Under the pieces are notes generated by a model. It was not told the origin of the DNA and did no database searches. It saw only the letters and a program-made list of their open reading frames with translations. Positions 9,261-17,810 of a DNA stretch of 64,000 nucleotides are shown here, one piece after another; the first letter of the stretch is position 1; each line of letters begins with the position of its first letter. Source of the DNA: Methanoregula sp. (GTDB taxonomy: Archaea > Halobacteriota > Methanomicrobia > Methanomicrobiales > Methanospirillaceae); the NCBI RefSeq assembly GCF_028679125.1, contig NZ_JAJRCG010000003.1:124001-188000 (forward strand), given 5' to 3'. A program made the translations under genes and the position numbers.

Positions 9261-9668
9261 TCACTGAGAACTCCGGAACAAATCCTCCGGGACCACTCGT
9301 CCCCTCTCAGTCCGGTCAAAATCCTTATCAAAACTTACAATAGAAAGCCCATACCGTTCTGCCAACGCATATTGGTAAGCATCGTCAAAATCCAGATGAA
9401 ATCGCTTGGCAGCATCGGTGATCTTTGAAAAGTCGTCCGGTACAAGAGATAAAACGTGGATACCGCTCGCCATAATATCCTCATTCACAAACGTCAGGAA
9501 TTCTGAAAACTTGTGCTCCCGCAAGTAAATCACACCAAGAGAGTGTAATGAAAAATCACTTACATGAACCTTGGAAAGATCAGCACGTGAAAAAAAATCC
9601 TTCACTTCCTGCACATGCGAGCGACTGAGAATATATTCCAGAAAAATGTTGGTATCAATAAGATACAT
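9261..9668 (-). CDS. PIN-domain toxin nuclease (VapC-like)
   Basis: A 135-aa PIN domain. It begins MYLIDTNIFLEY with the first catalytic Asp; later acidic residues are in FHLDFDDAYQYALAE and SIVSFDKDFDRTERGRV, the usual four-acid site of VapC ribonucleases. The ATG at 9666-9668 was chosen over an upstream in-frame ATG (9683) because it shares one base with the TGA of the antitoxin gene (TGATG), a typical coupling. The product presumably cleaves RNA when the partner protein is degraded. The RNA target is unknown. Confidence 0.88.
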   Translation of the reverse strand: MYLIDTNIFLEYILSRSHVQEVKDFFSRADLSKVHVSDFSLHSLGVIYLREHKFSEFLTFVNEDIMASGIHVLSLVPDDFSKITDAAKRFHLDFDDAYQYALAERYGLSIVSFDKDFDRTERGRVVPEDLFRSSQ

Positions 9669-9886
9669 CAGGCTCCCCGCCACTCCAGAGCTTTATGCTG
9701 GAGATCTACGGACGAGTACCTGGTGCCAAGATCTGCAAGAGTCCCTTCAGCAGCACACCGGAACGATTTAGAAGATCTCTTTTTCGAACGCTTCACGAGT
9801 TCATCGATGTAATGAATTGCTTCTGCACGTAATTCCGGTGGCAGGGTTTGGATTTTTTCTTCAACGGAACTGAATGATGATGACAT
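9668..9886 (-). CDS. Antitoxin partner of the PIN toxin (DUF2281-like)
   Basis: A 72-aa protein starting MSSSFSSVEEKIQTLPPELR and continuing AEAIHYIDELVKRSKKRS, which matches the 'i..LPpelq.Evl.fieyL..k' helix of DUF2281-type antitoxins. A longer frame starts at 9958, but its first 24 residues look non-coding. It precedes and overlaps the toxin by one base, the normal order for such modules. By analogy it should bind its own promoter and mask the PIN active site. Confidence 0.75.
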   Translation of the reverse strand: MSSSFSSVEEKIQTLPPELRAEAIHYIDELVKRSKKRSSKSFRCAAEGTLADLGTRYSSVDLQHKALEWRGA

Positions 9887-10449
9887 TATACTCAATATTC
9901 TATGGATTCTTGGGAAATACAATTCTTTCGCATGAGCCATCAATGCGCAATGCCACAAATTGTCTGGATCATCACCGGCTTGTTCTCACAATCTCATCCA
10001 TTATCACTCCCGCCTAGCACGACATTCATCCCTTCAAGCATTATTTTCTCAATTTCGTTGTCAGTAAATCCTTTCCTCACAGTCATACCTTAATCCTCGC
10101 GTCGCCATTCTTCATGTTCTCATCAGATTCCACATCCCTCCGCGTTCCTGGCTACACCCACCACGCTTCCCGGGGTTCTCAGCCGCCTTCCCGACATTTG
10201 CCCGACACGCTCCCCGCGTCACCTCGCCCAATCCCGACATCCCCGGTCGCTTGCGGTATCCGACCGGCTACTGCACGGACCCGACCGAGTACTCACAGGA
10301 TCCCGCACGGTGATCACTACGGCCCGCGCCAATGCTAAAGTGGCAAACGGGGCGGGGATTATTGGGGTACGTCAGGAACCTGTTCCAACAAAGACAATGG
10401 GGCAAAGGGATTTTACGAGATGCCTCCCGCGGGAGGGGGGAAGTGTATA

Positions 10450-10514
10450 CCCCCATACCTCCGGAGCGATGAACACCGCCGCCCCCGACGGGGCGCCCCG
10501 CGGTGGATCCGGGA
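10450..10514 (+). repeat. GC-rich hairpin repeat, copy 1
   Basis: The unit begins CCCCCATACC, passes GCGATGAAC and CCGCCGCCCCCGACGGGGC, and ends at a GGATC..GGGA block. The centre (GCCCC-GAC-GGGGC within CCGC..GCGG) folds into a strong hairpin. Copy 2 is at 11081 and a weaker copy on the minus strand at 32479. Confidence 0.65.
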
Positions 10515-10587
10515 AGGATCATCTCCCGGAAAAAACTCTATTGCTCCGCTGTGTCTCGGAGAGGCCCCGGGATGGGGATGGATCAGC

Positions 10588-10997
10588 TGATCCGGAAGAT
10601 CGCCCCTCCTTTCCGGGCACTTACGGTACCATACAAAAGACCCTCCGATAGAAGTAAAAGGGTTCTATTAGCGAAATTTTCTGGTCCGACGTGAAAACCC
10701 CGAATAAACCCTGTTTCCAGAACCCTAAAGTCTGGTTTTTGTGCGAATTCGCCCGGGACCAGGGTTGCCCGAAAGAGGGTGCCGGAAGAGAAACGCCAAA
10801 AATGACCCCCGTTTTCCAAAAGGAGCCATATTTGAGATAACGATCTTCCTGCCTGACTCTCATCCCCCCGGGGAGATGTTCTTCGATGGAGAGGTATTGC
10901 CACGGAACCCCCCGCCAGAAGAACTGCCTGCCCGTGGCGGCAGTTCTGATGGGAGGGGGGATTGGGGGGAGTTGGCTCGTATGCTGAAAATTTTTTG
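10588..10997 (-). repeat. 410-bp dispersed repeat, copy A
   Basis: It aligns along its whole length with the reverse complement of 50335-50739. The best conserved part (about 10630-10710), around GGGTTCTATTAGCGAAATTT and GGTCCGACGTGAAAACCCCG, is nearly identical in both. Both copies start at TGATCCGGAAGAT and end at GCTGAAAATTTTTTG. No inverted ends or target duplication are evident. Two frames are open in both copies, so a coding role is not excluded. Confidence 0.75.
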
Positions 10998-11080
10998 GAA
11001 ATTTCAAATGAAGTATCGGTAACGATGTGCGGATGAAATTTCTGCAAAGAAATTTCGATGACCCAGGATGGGGGCCGATG

Positions 11081-11147
11081 CCCCCATACCCCCGGTTGCG
11101 ATGAACGCCGCCGCCCCCGACGGGGCGCCCCCGCGGCGGATCAGGGA
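11081..11147 (+). repeat. GC-rich hairpin repeat, copy 2
   Basis: This is a direct copy of 10450-10514 with CCCCCATACC, GCGATGAAC and CCGCCGCCCCCGACGGGGC in the same order. Here the outer arms CCGCCGC and GCGGCGG are fully complementary. The two copies bracket the 410-bp repeat. Confidence 0.65.
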
Positions 11148-11276
11148 CTGAAAAATCGCGGCAATGACATCCCCGCCACATTCCGGAATCTGTCACCTAG
11201 ACCATGACAGTACTTTTTTCGATATTTGATATATGGGATTTATTATTGGATGACCCATAAATATTGTAGATCATCG

Positions 11277-11987
11277 ATGATCTCCGAACAAACTAACGAT
11301 TCTAAAAACATTTCCCTGTTGGCTCTTTTTGTTTCGATGTTCGCCTTTATTTCAGCATTTGCAAATTTTTTTTATCAGACATATGGCGAATCTCACAGTT
11401 ATTCAATTGTCAATCTCACTACGAATGTCACGACTACAACCTACATGCCGAAAAGTTTCATTATCGCCGGTACCGGTATCATCATTGATGGGTTAACACT
11501 ATCCTTTTTGGCGGGAATTTTAGCGTTTATAGTGGCGATGGTGGCATTTATCGCAATATTACGATACTCAAAAATAATCAACATCTCGAAAGTTGAAAGC
11601 ACATCCGAGATCACACCGGAATCATCTACAGAAGAAAGAATTCCGTCATCACCAACCGAATTTCCCGAAACTGACATCGATGAATTTTGTAAATCTGTTA
11701 TCGCTTGGAAGGTTTCAGCAACGAAAAAAGAAGAGATTTTTCAACTCTTCAAAGACAACCCGTATTATCTCATGGGATATCTCACTCACATCACCCAACA
11801 AAATATTAATCAGACAAAGAGTCTTCAGAAGAAGACTATCGGATTGACTGCTATCGCTCTGATTCTTGCTGCTGGTTCGATGGCAATCGCTATGTATGGA
11901 ATCGGTTCAGAATTTTTCGGCGGGATTATTTCTGTCTCTGTAGCAGTGATTCTTGGTATGATTGGTGTAATAGTGCTGACTCGATGA
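11277..11987 (+). CDS. Four-helix membrane protein, unknown function
   Basis: The protein (236 aa from the ATG at 11277) has an N-terminal pair of helices (SLLALFVSMFAFISAFANFF and LSFLAGILAFIVAMVAFIAI), a cytoplasmic middle with Ser/Glu-rich and charged segments, and a C-terminal pair (TIGLTAIALILAAGSMAIAM and IISVSVAVILGMIGVIVLT). In-frame starts at 11226 (TTG) and 11250 (ATG) are possible; none has a good ribosome site. It is clearly AT-richer than core genes and lies between repeats and an insertion sequence, so it is probably acquired. No family is recognised. Confidence 0.6.
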   Translation: MISEQTNDSKNISLLALFVSMFAFISAFANFFYQTYGESHSYSIVNLTTNVTTTTYMPKSFIIAGTGIIIDGLTLSFLAGILAFIVAMVAFIAILRYSKIINISKVESTSEITPESSTEERIPSSPTEFPETDIDEFCKSVIAWKVSATKKEEIFQLFKDNPYYLMGYLTHITQQNINQTKSLQKKTIGLTAIALILAAGSMAIAMYGIGSEFFGGIISVSVAVILGMIGVIVLTR

Positions 11988-12154
11988 TTCAATCTGTCAA
12001 AAATGACGTTTATTATTGTTGGTTGACTTTTTTACTAGCACGATAAAAATTTTATGAATGGTGATGGTAGCCCGATAGTTTACGTGATTGGAATAATCAG
12101 GGCATACTTCCTTGTGGGGATTGTTGTGAAGGCGATAACACATATGCCATTACC

Positions 12155-12162
12155 ATTTATTC
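12155..12162. repeat. Left 8-bp target-site duplication of the IS
   Basis: ATTTATTC here is repeated exactly at 13161-13168, directly outside the terminal inverted repeats of the insertion sequence. Confidence 0.85.
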
Positions 12163-13086
12163 TGTTCTGTAGAAAACCTCAATGGCGAGAAATAGTAAGA
12201 ACCTGTGAATGTTACAGACAATCATTTTGGTAGCGATTTCTTTTATCTGCATCAGGAATCTTCGAGCTTTGAGATCACCACTGAACTTTCTTTTCAAGAC
12301 AGAGAATTTATTTTCGACGAGTTGTCGTCTAGGATAAATAGTGTCATTGAACTGTTGAGCCATTTCCTGACGATAAGTACCTCCGATAATTTCGTTATTC
12401 CAAGAACGGATCGGGATAACAGAATTGGCGTGAAGGTCTTCCCGGATCAGCCGGTGAATCGCTTCAGAGTCGTATCCCTTGTCCATGACGTAACAATCGG
12501 ATTTTCGAGTTTTGTGACATTGTCGAAGTAATTTCACTGCATGTCGGGTATCGTGGACTCTGCTGTTCGAGGCAACAAATCCTGTAATCACCTGTTGATC
12601 AGTATCAACTGAGATCGAGGTTTTCAGGAAATGTTTGCGGATCTTGCCGGTTCGTTCAGAGAAATAGTGGCTGCAGTACCCGCTCGTAAAACCGGATGAA
12701 TCGATAGCCGTTATCGGAATATTGTCGTCGTTAGTGTAAAACAGGTTCACTGTTTTTCTGAAGGTCAACCGAAGATAAAGGGTTTTTATCCGACAGAAAA
12801 ATTTCTGGAGCGTCGTGAAATGTGGTACTTCGGATAGATCACGGATCTCCAGAACTCCCTCCATGTCTCCGACATCTTCAATAAATTCCCGGTAGTGCTG
12901 GTTGCAGAAATCTTTAAACAAAACCAGGATGAGTAGCTGATGTTGGGTGTAGACCTTCTTTGAAAATTTACAGGAATATGGATTAAGATGTGTTGACTTT
13001 ACGATTGAAATGGCTGCTTGGATAAACCTGATATTCCGGCTCGCTGATTTCTTTATTGTCTCCTTTCTATTTGACTTCACAATCAA
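12157..13086 (-). CDS. IS5/IS4-type DDE transposase
   Basis: A 309-aa transposase. The catalytic triad is visible: Asp in PITAIDSSGFTSGYC (about residue 126), Asp in CYVMDKGYDSEAIH, and Glu in RRQLVENKFSVLKRKF, the YREK-like signature of the IS4/IS5 superfamily. The gene spans nearly the whole element. Its last codons EVFYRT come from the left inverted repeat, while the final Glu codon and the TAA stop (12157-12159) lie in the duplicated target DNA. A decayed relative is at about 49291-49893. It looks intact and may be active. Confidence 0.92.
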   Translation of the reverse strand: MIVKSNRKETIKKSASRNIRFIQAAISIVKSTHLNPYSCKFSKKVYTQHQLLILVLFKDFCNQHYREFIEDVGDMEGVLEIRDLSEVPHFTTLQKFFCRIKTLYLRLTFRKTVNLFYTNDDNIPITAIDSSGFTSGYCSHYFSERTGKIRKHFLKTSISVDTDQQVITGFVASNSRVHDTRHAVKLLRQCHKTRKSDCYVMDKGYDSEAIHRLIREDLHANSVIPIRSWNNEIIGGTYRQEMAQQFNDTIYPRRQLVENKFSVLKRKFSGDLKARRFLMQIKEIATKMIVCNIHRFLLFLAIEVFYRTE

Positions 13087-13160
13087 GAAAAGGAGACATA
13101 GTACCTTAGATCTTTCAGTCGTCGGTATGACCTAGTTTTAATTAGGAGTTCTACAGAGCA
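12163..13160 (-). mobile_element. Intact DDE insertion sequence, 998 bp
   Basis: The ends are imperfect inverted repeats: TGTTCTGTAGAAAACCTC at the left end, and TGCTCTGTAGAACTCC reading inward from the right end at 13160. Both are flanked by the 8-bp duplication ATTTATTC. One transposase gene fills the element. The matched duplication indicates a fairly recent single insertion. Confidence 0.88.
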
Positions 13161-13168
13161 ATTTATTC
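13161..13168. repeat. Right 8-bp target-site duplication of the IS
   Basis: ATTTATTC is identical to 12155-12162 and abuts the right inverted repeat. Confidence 0.85.
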
Positions 13169-13287
13169 CGTAACCCCAACACTTTGGTCATGTGGAGTCT
13201 TTTTATGAAAAAGGAAAGACTCTGGGTTTGTACGCAATTTTTTTATTTCTAATGAAGCATTTCTAAAAAATTCCCTTTCAAAAAAAT

Positions 13288-13791
13288 TTACTTCCCGCTC
13301 GTCACCGTCTTCGCCCCGCGGAGAATCCCGACAGTCCCCGTCCGGACAAACTCCTTGATCCCGTACTGGCGCAGGAGTTTCTCCATCGCTTCGATCTTGT
13401 CGGTATCACCGATGACCTGGAGGATCAGCGTCTTTGCTCCGACATCGACAATGGATGCCCGGAAGATGGATGCGATCTGCATGATCTCGGCACGGGATGT
13501 CCCGAGTTCGGCCGTCACCTTGATGAGGGCAAGCTCCCGCTCGACCCGCTCGCTGTCGGTCAGGTCAGAGACCTTGATCACATCGATGAGCTTGTTGAGC
13601 TGCTTCATCACCTGCTCGATCTTTTCATCATCGCCAATAACGACGATGGTGATACGGCTCATGTCCGGCTCCTCGCAGGGACCGACCGCAAGGCTCTCGA
13701 TGTTGAACCCGCGCCGGGAGAAGAGTCCCGTGACCCGCGAGAGTACACCGGATTTGTTCTCGACAAGAATCGATAACGTGTGCGGTTTCAT
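13288..13791 (-). CDS. ilvN: Acetolactate synthase, regulatory small subunit
   Basis: A 167-aa protein with an N-terminal ACT domain (MKPHTLSILVENKSGVLSRV, GLFSRRGFNIESLAVG) and the C-terminal ALS_ss domain (ELALIKVTAE, then VDVGAKTLILQVIGDTDKIE). It binds the catalytic subunit and normally confers valine feedback inhibition. Its ATG overlaps the ilvB stop by 4 bases (13788-13791). It is last in the three-gene operon; a T-rich stretch follows. Confidence 0.95.
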   Translation of the reverse strand: MKPHTLSILVENKSGVLSRVTGLFSRRGFNIESLAVGPCEEPDMSRITIVVIGDDEKIEQVMKQLNKLIDVIKVSDLTDSERVERELALIKVTAELGTSRAEIMQIASIFRASIVDVGAKTLILQVIGDTDKIEAMEKLLRQYGIKEFVRTGTVGILRGAKTVTSGK

Positions 13792-15464
13792 GATTGCGGA
13801 TGCCCTCCAATCATGTCGTTGATCGCAGCACCGGCCGGAACCATGGGGAAGACATTCTCCTCGCGCTCGATCCGGAAATCCATCACGAACGGCCCGTCGC
13901 AGTCAAGCGATGCCTGGAGTGCCGGAAGTACCTCGTCCGGGGATTCGATCCGCATCCCTTCGATACCGTAAGCATTTGCGATCTTCACGAAATCAACCGG
14001 CGGGAGTTCCGTGAACGAATACCGGTGATCGTAGAAGAGTTCCTGCCACTGCCGGACCATGCCGAGATACATGTTGTTCAGGATCACGACCTTCACCGGG
14101 ATCTTCTCGGCTGCAATGGTACCGAACTCCTGAATGTTCATCTGGATGCTGCCATCACCGGCAATGTCGAAGACCGGGACATCCGGGCGGGCGAAGTGCG
14201 CCCCCATCGCAGCAGGGAGCCCGTAGCCCATCGTGCCAAGACCGCCCGAGGTGATCCAGGTCCGGGGATTGTGGAAGCAGAAGTGCTGTGCCGTCCACAT
14301 CTGGTTCTGCCCGACTTCCGAGACTATCACGGCCTTGTCCTTCACGAGATCGCTTAAGGTCCGGATGATGAACTGCGGGTGCAGTGCACCATTCGTCGGG
14401 CATTTGAGCGGGTGATGCTGTTTCCAGTGCCGGATCTTCTTGAGCCACTGCTCGCGGGCCTCACGCTTCTTCATCAGCGAGAGCAGATCCTGCAATACAG
14501 CCCTGACATCCCCGACAATCGGAACATCGGCATGCTTGTTCTTGCTGATCTCGGCAGGGTCGATATCGATATGAATGATCTTTGCATGGGATGCAAAGGT
14601 CTCCAGCTTGCCGGTTACCCGGTCATCGAACCGTGCACCGATGGAGATCAGGAGATCGCATTCCGTGACCGCGAAATTTGCATATTCGGTCCCGTGCATC
14701 CCCAGCATGCCGAGGTTGAGCGGGTGGTTGCAGGGAATGCATCCGATTCCCATCAATGTAGTCGTGACAGGGATCGATGCGAGCGTGGCAAATTCCACCA
14801 GTTCGGCAGATGCGTTCGATGAGATGATGCCTCCCCCGGCATAGATGAGCGGGCGCTCTGCATGATCGAGCAGTTCGAGTGCTTTCTCCATCTGGCGCTT
14901 GTGGCCCTTGTAGGTGGGATTATAGCCGCGGAGGGAGACCTTCTCCGGCAGTTTCACGTCCTCTGACAGGCCGGTACTCACATCCTTGGGGATATCGATC
15001 AGGACCGGCCCCTGCCGCCCGGTGCCTGCGATATAGAACGCTTCCTGGACTATCCGGCTGACCTCCCCGGCATTTTTGAGAAGGTAGTTATGCTTCGTGA
15101 TCGGCATCGTGATGCCGGTGATGTCGGACTCTTGGAAGGCATCGTTCCCCAGAAGGTTTGTCGGGACCTGCCCGGTAAGGGCTACGATCGGGACCGAGTC
15201 CATGTAGGCCGTGGCAATGCCGGTAACGAGGTTACAGGCACCGGGCCCTGACGTGGCGAGGCATACGCCTACACGACCGCTTGCCCTCGCAAAGCCGTCC
15301 GCGGCATGCGCTGCAGCCTGTTCGTGCCGTACAAGGATGTGCCGTAATGACGAGTCGTAGAGTTCATCATAGATCGGCAGCACCACTCCGCCGGGATACC
15401 CGAAGATGATCTCGGTCCCTTCGCGCTGGAGTGATTCGACGAGGATTTTTGCCCCGGTTTTCAT
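13788..15464 (-). CDS. ilvB: Acetolactate synthase, catalytic subunit
   Basis: A 558-aa ThDP enzyme of valine, leucine and isoleucine synthesis, joining pyruvate to pyruvate or 2-oxobutyrate. The catalytic Glu is in HILVRHEQAAAHAADGFAR (about residue 50), the FAD/central domain around LMGIGCIPCNHPLNLGMLGMHG, and the ThDP motif GDGSIQMNIQE..IPVKVVILNN near the C-terminus. The length is normal for archaeal IlvB. It overlaps the upstream citramalate-synthase-type gene by 4 bases (15461-15464) and ilvN by 4, so the three are tightly coupled. Confidence 0.96.
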   Translation of the reverse strand: MKTGAKILVESLQREGTEIIFGYPGGVVLPIYDELYDSSLRHILVRHEQAAAHAADGFARASGRVGVCLATSGPGACNLVTGIATAYMDSVPIVALTGQVPTNLLGNDAFQESDITGITMPITKHNYLLKNAGEVSRIVQEAFYIAGTGRQGPVLIDIPKDVSTGLSEDVKLPEKVSLRGYNPTYKGHKRQMEKALELLDHAERPLIYAGGGIISSNASAELVEFATLASIPVTTTLMGIGCIPCNHPLNLGMLGMHGTEYANFAVTECDLLISIGARFDDRVTGKLETFASHAKIIHIDIDPAEISKNKHADVPIVGDVRAVLQDLLSLMKKREAREQWLKKIRHWKQHHPLKCPTNGALHPQFIIRTLSDLVKDKAVIVSEVGQNQMWTAQHFCFHNPRTWITSGGLGTMGYGLPAAMGAHFARPDVPVFDIAGDGSIQMNIQEFGTIAAEKIPVKVVILNNMYLGMVRQWQELFYDHRYSFTELPPVDFVKIANAYGIEGMRIESPDEVLPALQASLDCDGPFVMDFRIEREENVFPMVPAGAAINDMIGGHPQS

Positions 15465-16951
15465 GTCCTGTCCCTCAGTAGTCTGTTCATGCCAGCGATC
15501 ATCGCCTCGACACTTGCCATAATGATGTCGGTGCGGGCGCCGCGTGAAGTAATTATCTTCCCGTCTTTACTTAATCTTACTGTCACTTCGACAAGGGCGT
15601 CGGTGCCGCCCTGGATGGCATCGACATGGTACTCTTCGAGCCGGATATCGGCCACGTCGCCCACGCATTTGCGCAGGACCTGCATTGCCGCATCGACAGG
15701 ACCGTCACCGGTCGCTGCCCCGGTCATCTCCACGCCGTTCACAACCAGCGTGACGGAAGCGGTCGGGATCATGTGGCTGCCGGAGGTGGCCGTGAACTGC
15801 CGCATCTTGATGACCGGCTTGCATTCGATTGCAAGGACGGCATCGGCAACAGCCATCAGGTCCGCATCGGTGACCCGTTTTCCTGCGTCACCGAGCTGCT
15901 TGATCCGTTTTACAATTTCCCGGACCTGTTTCTCTTCGGCCTTGTAATTCATCTCGTGCAGGGCAGCCTCGACCGAGGCGGTGCCGGAATGCTTGCCAAG
16001 CACGATCCGGCGCTTGCGGCCCACCATCTCCGGGTTCACGGATTCATACGTGGAGGGCTCGCGGATAATCCCGTGTGCATGGATGCCGCTCTCGTGCGTG
16101 AAGGCCATCTCGCCCACGATCGCCTTATTCACCGCAAGCGGGACACCGGTGTGCCGGGCGACAAGACTTGAGAGAGGATAGATCTTCTCCTTGTGGATAC
16201 GGGTCGTGTACCCGTAGAGCACCTCAAGGGCCATCACCACTTCTTCAAAGGGCGTGTTGCCCGCCCGTTCTCCCAGACCATTGACGGTCACGTGGGCACA
16301 GGAGGCGCCGGCTTTCAGCGCAGCCATCGTGTTCGTAACCGCAAAGCCGAGATCATCGTGGCAGTGGATCGAGAGCGGGGCTATCTTCGCGATCGGTGGG
16401 ATGAACGCCGCTGCTTTCTCCGGTGTCAGCAATCCCACGGTATCGCAGAAGCAGAGCCGGTCCGCACCGTGTTCAACGCCCGCAGTGAAGATCGAGCGGA
16501 GGAACTCCTGGTCCGCCCGCGACGCGTCCTCTCCGGAGAGCTCGACAATGAGCCCCCGGCTCTTCGCGTACTCCACGGCATCCATCGCCATCGCGACCAC
16601 TTCGTCACGGGTCTTGCGCATCTTCTTTGCGATGTGCAGATCGCTGACGGGCACAACGAGGTGGATCGAATCTGCATTGCAGTCGGCAGCATAATCGATA
16701 TCGATCCGGAGAGCCCGGACAAAAGTACAGATCTCTGACTTCAGCCCGGCATCGGCAATCCTTCTGATTGCTTCACGCTCGCCATCCGATGCAGCGGCAG
16801 AACCAGCCTCGATAACATCGACACCGATGTCCGAAAGCCGTGATGCGATTTCAAATTTTTGTTCTGTGTCCAGCGAGACGCCGGGAGTCTGTTCCCCGTC
16901 CCGTAATGTGGTATCTAAAAAGCGCAGGTTATTGACAAATAAAACATTCAC
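15461..16951 (-). CDS. cimA: (R)-citramalate synthase / 2-isopropylmalate synthase family
   Basis: A 496-aa enzyme condensing acetyl-CoA with a 2-oxo acid. The N-terminal TIM barrel has FLDTTLRDGEQTPGVSL (metal and substrate), EAGSAAASDGE, HCHDDLGFAVTN (metal His pair) and NGLGERAGNT. The linker has FTHESGIHAHGI and VLGKHSG. The C-terminal regulatory domain runs from about 390. Methanogens have LeuA, CimA and AksA paralogues. Stretches such as EICTFVRAL and VELSGEDASRADQEFL fit my recollection of the M. jannaschii CimA type, and the ilvBN neighbourhood fits isoleucine synthesis from pyruvate. LeuA cannot be excluded by eye. It is first gene of the operon. Confidence 0.7.
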   Translation of the reverse strand: MNVLFVNNLRFLDTTLRDGEQTPGVSLDTEQKFEIASRLSDIGVDVIEAGSAAASDGEREAIRRIADAGLKSEICTFVRALRIDIDYAADCNADSIHLVVPVSDLHIAKKMRKTRDEVVAMAMDAVEYAKSRGLIVELSGEDASRADQEFLRSIFTAGVEHGADRLCFCDTVGLLTPEKAAAFIPPIAKIAPLSIHCHDDLGFAVTNTMAALKAGASCAHVTVNGLGERAGNTPFEEVVMALEVLYGYTTRIHKEKIYPLSSLVARHTGVPLAVNKAIVGEMAFTHESGIHAHGIIREPSTYESVNPEMVGRKRRIVLGKHSGTASVEAALHEMNYKAEEKQVREIVKRIKQLGDAGKRVTDADLMAVADAVLAIECKPVIKMRQFTATSGSHMIPTASVTLVVNGVEMTGAATGDGPVDAAMQVLRKCVGDVADIRLEEYHVDAIQGGTDALVEVTVRLSKDGKIITSRGARTDIIMASVEAMIAGMNRLLRDRT

Positions 16952-17078
16952 TCATGGCAATCACCATGACTAATCGTAGGAATGAAGAATATAAAAATGA
17001 TTCCTGCACCACCCGTTCCGTAGAAAATTTTTATATGCCGGCCACAGGAACCTGATATCAGGAAATTTTGTTTGGTGT

Positions 17079-17762
17079 ATGACCCCTTTCTTTTCTGACC
17101 GCACGAATCTCCCCGGGGTGGAAGAAGCCTGTTCACAGGTTGTAGCCGAGTGTCATAATTTACGGCTCGCACCGACCCGTGGCGAGCTGGGCAGGCAGAT
17201 CGCCCGGCTCGTGCTGGCACATACGCCTTTCGATATCCAGCGGATGAAGCGGAACTTTGAAGCAAAAGTTCTGGATCTCACACCCGAATATCGCGACCGG
17301 CTGACTAAAAAGATCACCGAACACCTGCTTGGAACCTACCAGAGAATCCGGCTTGCCGACCAGCAGGGATTGTTCAAAACCCTGCATGAACCACTCTCTC
17401 CCGGGCAGAGGGAGTACTGGGACATGGTTGCCGGGCAGTGCCGGAACAATGACGGGGGGGATGCATCGGAGCTCAGGTTCCTGAAATATCTCCTTGCCGG
17501 CTACTGCATGCTTGTGGAAAATGTTCCCGGTCACCCGGTTGGCATGCCATTCCCCGGTGGAGACGAAGTCGAGTTCACGGACGGGATATATTATTGCCCG
17601 GTGAAGGAGAAATCCGGTGATGTGGATGCGGCTCTCTGCCCGTACTGCCCGGCCCGCCAGACCCCGACAATCGGGTATCTCCGGCCTGCAACCCGGCCAA
17701 CAGAACGGACAAAACAGGAATTTATTGACAACTGTTACCAGTTCCACAATTTCAACGGGTGA
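17079..17762 (+). CDS. DUF2115 (UPF0305) protein
   Basis: A 227-aa protein found mainly in methanogens. The family hallmark near the C-terminus is clear: MPFPGGDEVEFTDGIYYCPVKEK, DVDAALCPYCPARQTP. The three Cys suggest a metal or Fe-S site, but no function is established. The N-terminal part is helical and charged. It is transcribed divergently from the ilv operon, with a short shared promoter region (16952-17078). Confidence 0.85.
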   Translation: MTPFFSDRTNLPGVEEACSQVVAECHNLRLAPTRGELGRQIARLVLAHTPFDIQRMKRNFEAKVLDLTPEYRDRLTKKITEHLLGTYQRIRLADQQGLFKTLHEPLSPGQREYWDMVAGQCRNNDGGDASELRFLKYLLAGYCMLVENVPGHPVGMPFPGGDEVEFTDGIYYCPVKEKSGDVDAALCPYCPARQTPTIGYLRPATRPTERTKQEFIDNCYQFHNFNG

Positions 17763-17810
17763 TTGTCACCACGCAACAGGGGATATTGCCCATCAGCGTC
17801 TGACTATTTC

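Larger units (their letters stand above)
10087..11276. other. 1.2-kb gene-free accessory stretch made of repeats
   Basis: No convincing gene is found although several overlapping frames are open, a GC effect. The stretch holds two direct copies of a GC-rich hairpin repeat (10450-10514 and 11081-11147) flanking one copy of a 410-bp repeat (10588-10997). The other copy of the long repeat is at 50335-50739 in opposite orientation. The region is unlike the neighbouring chromosome in composition and ends at an AT-rich boundary near 11200. Confidence 0.6.

Noticed and set aside
9994-10086. 30-aa minus-strand frame MTVRKGFTDNEIEKIMLEGM..
   Set aside because: The peptide looks protein-like, but there is no ribosome site or recognisable family; at most a relic.
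10583-11196. Overlapping 154- and 191-aa minus-strand frames as genes
   Set aside because: Both cover the 410-bp repeat in different frames without start signals. The second copy also keeps both frames open, so I list the repeat rather than a protein.
15461-16951. 2-isopropylmalate synthase (leuA) as first-choice name
   Set aside because: Possible, but the sequence stretches recalled for methanogen CimA match better; only a phylogeny or substrate test can settle it.
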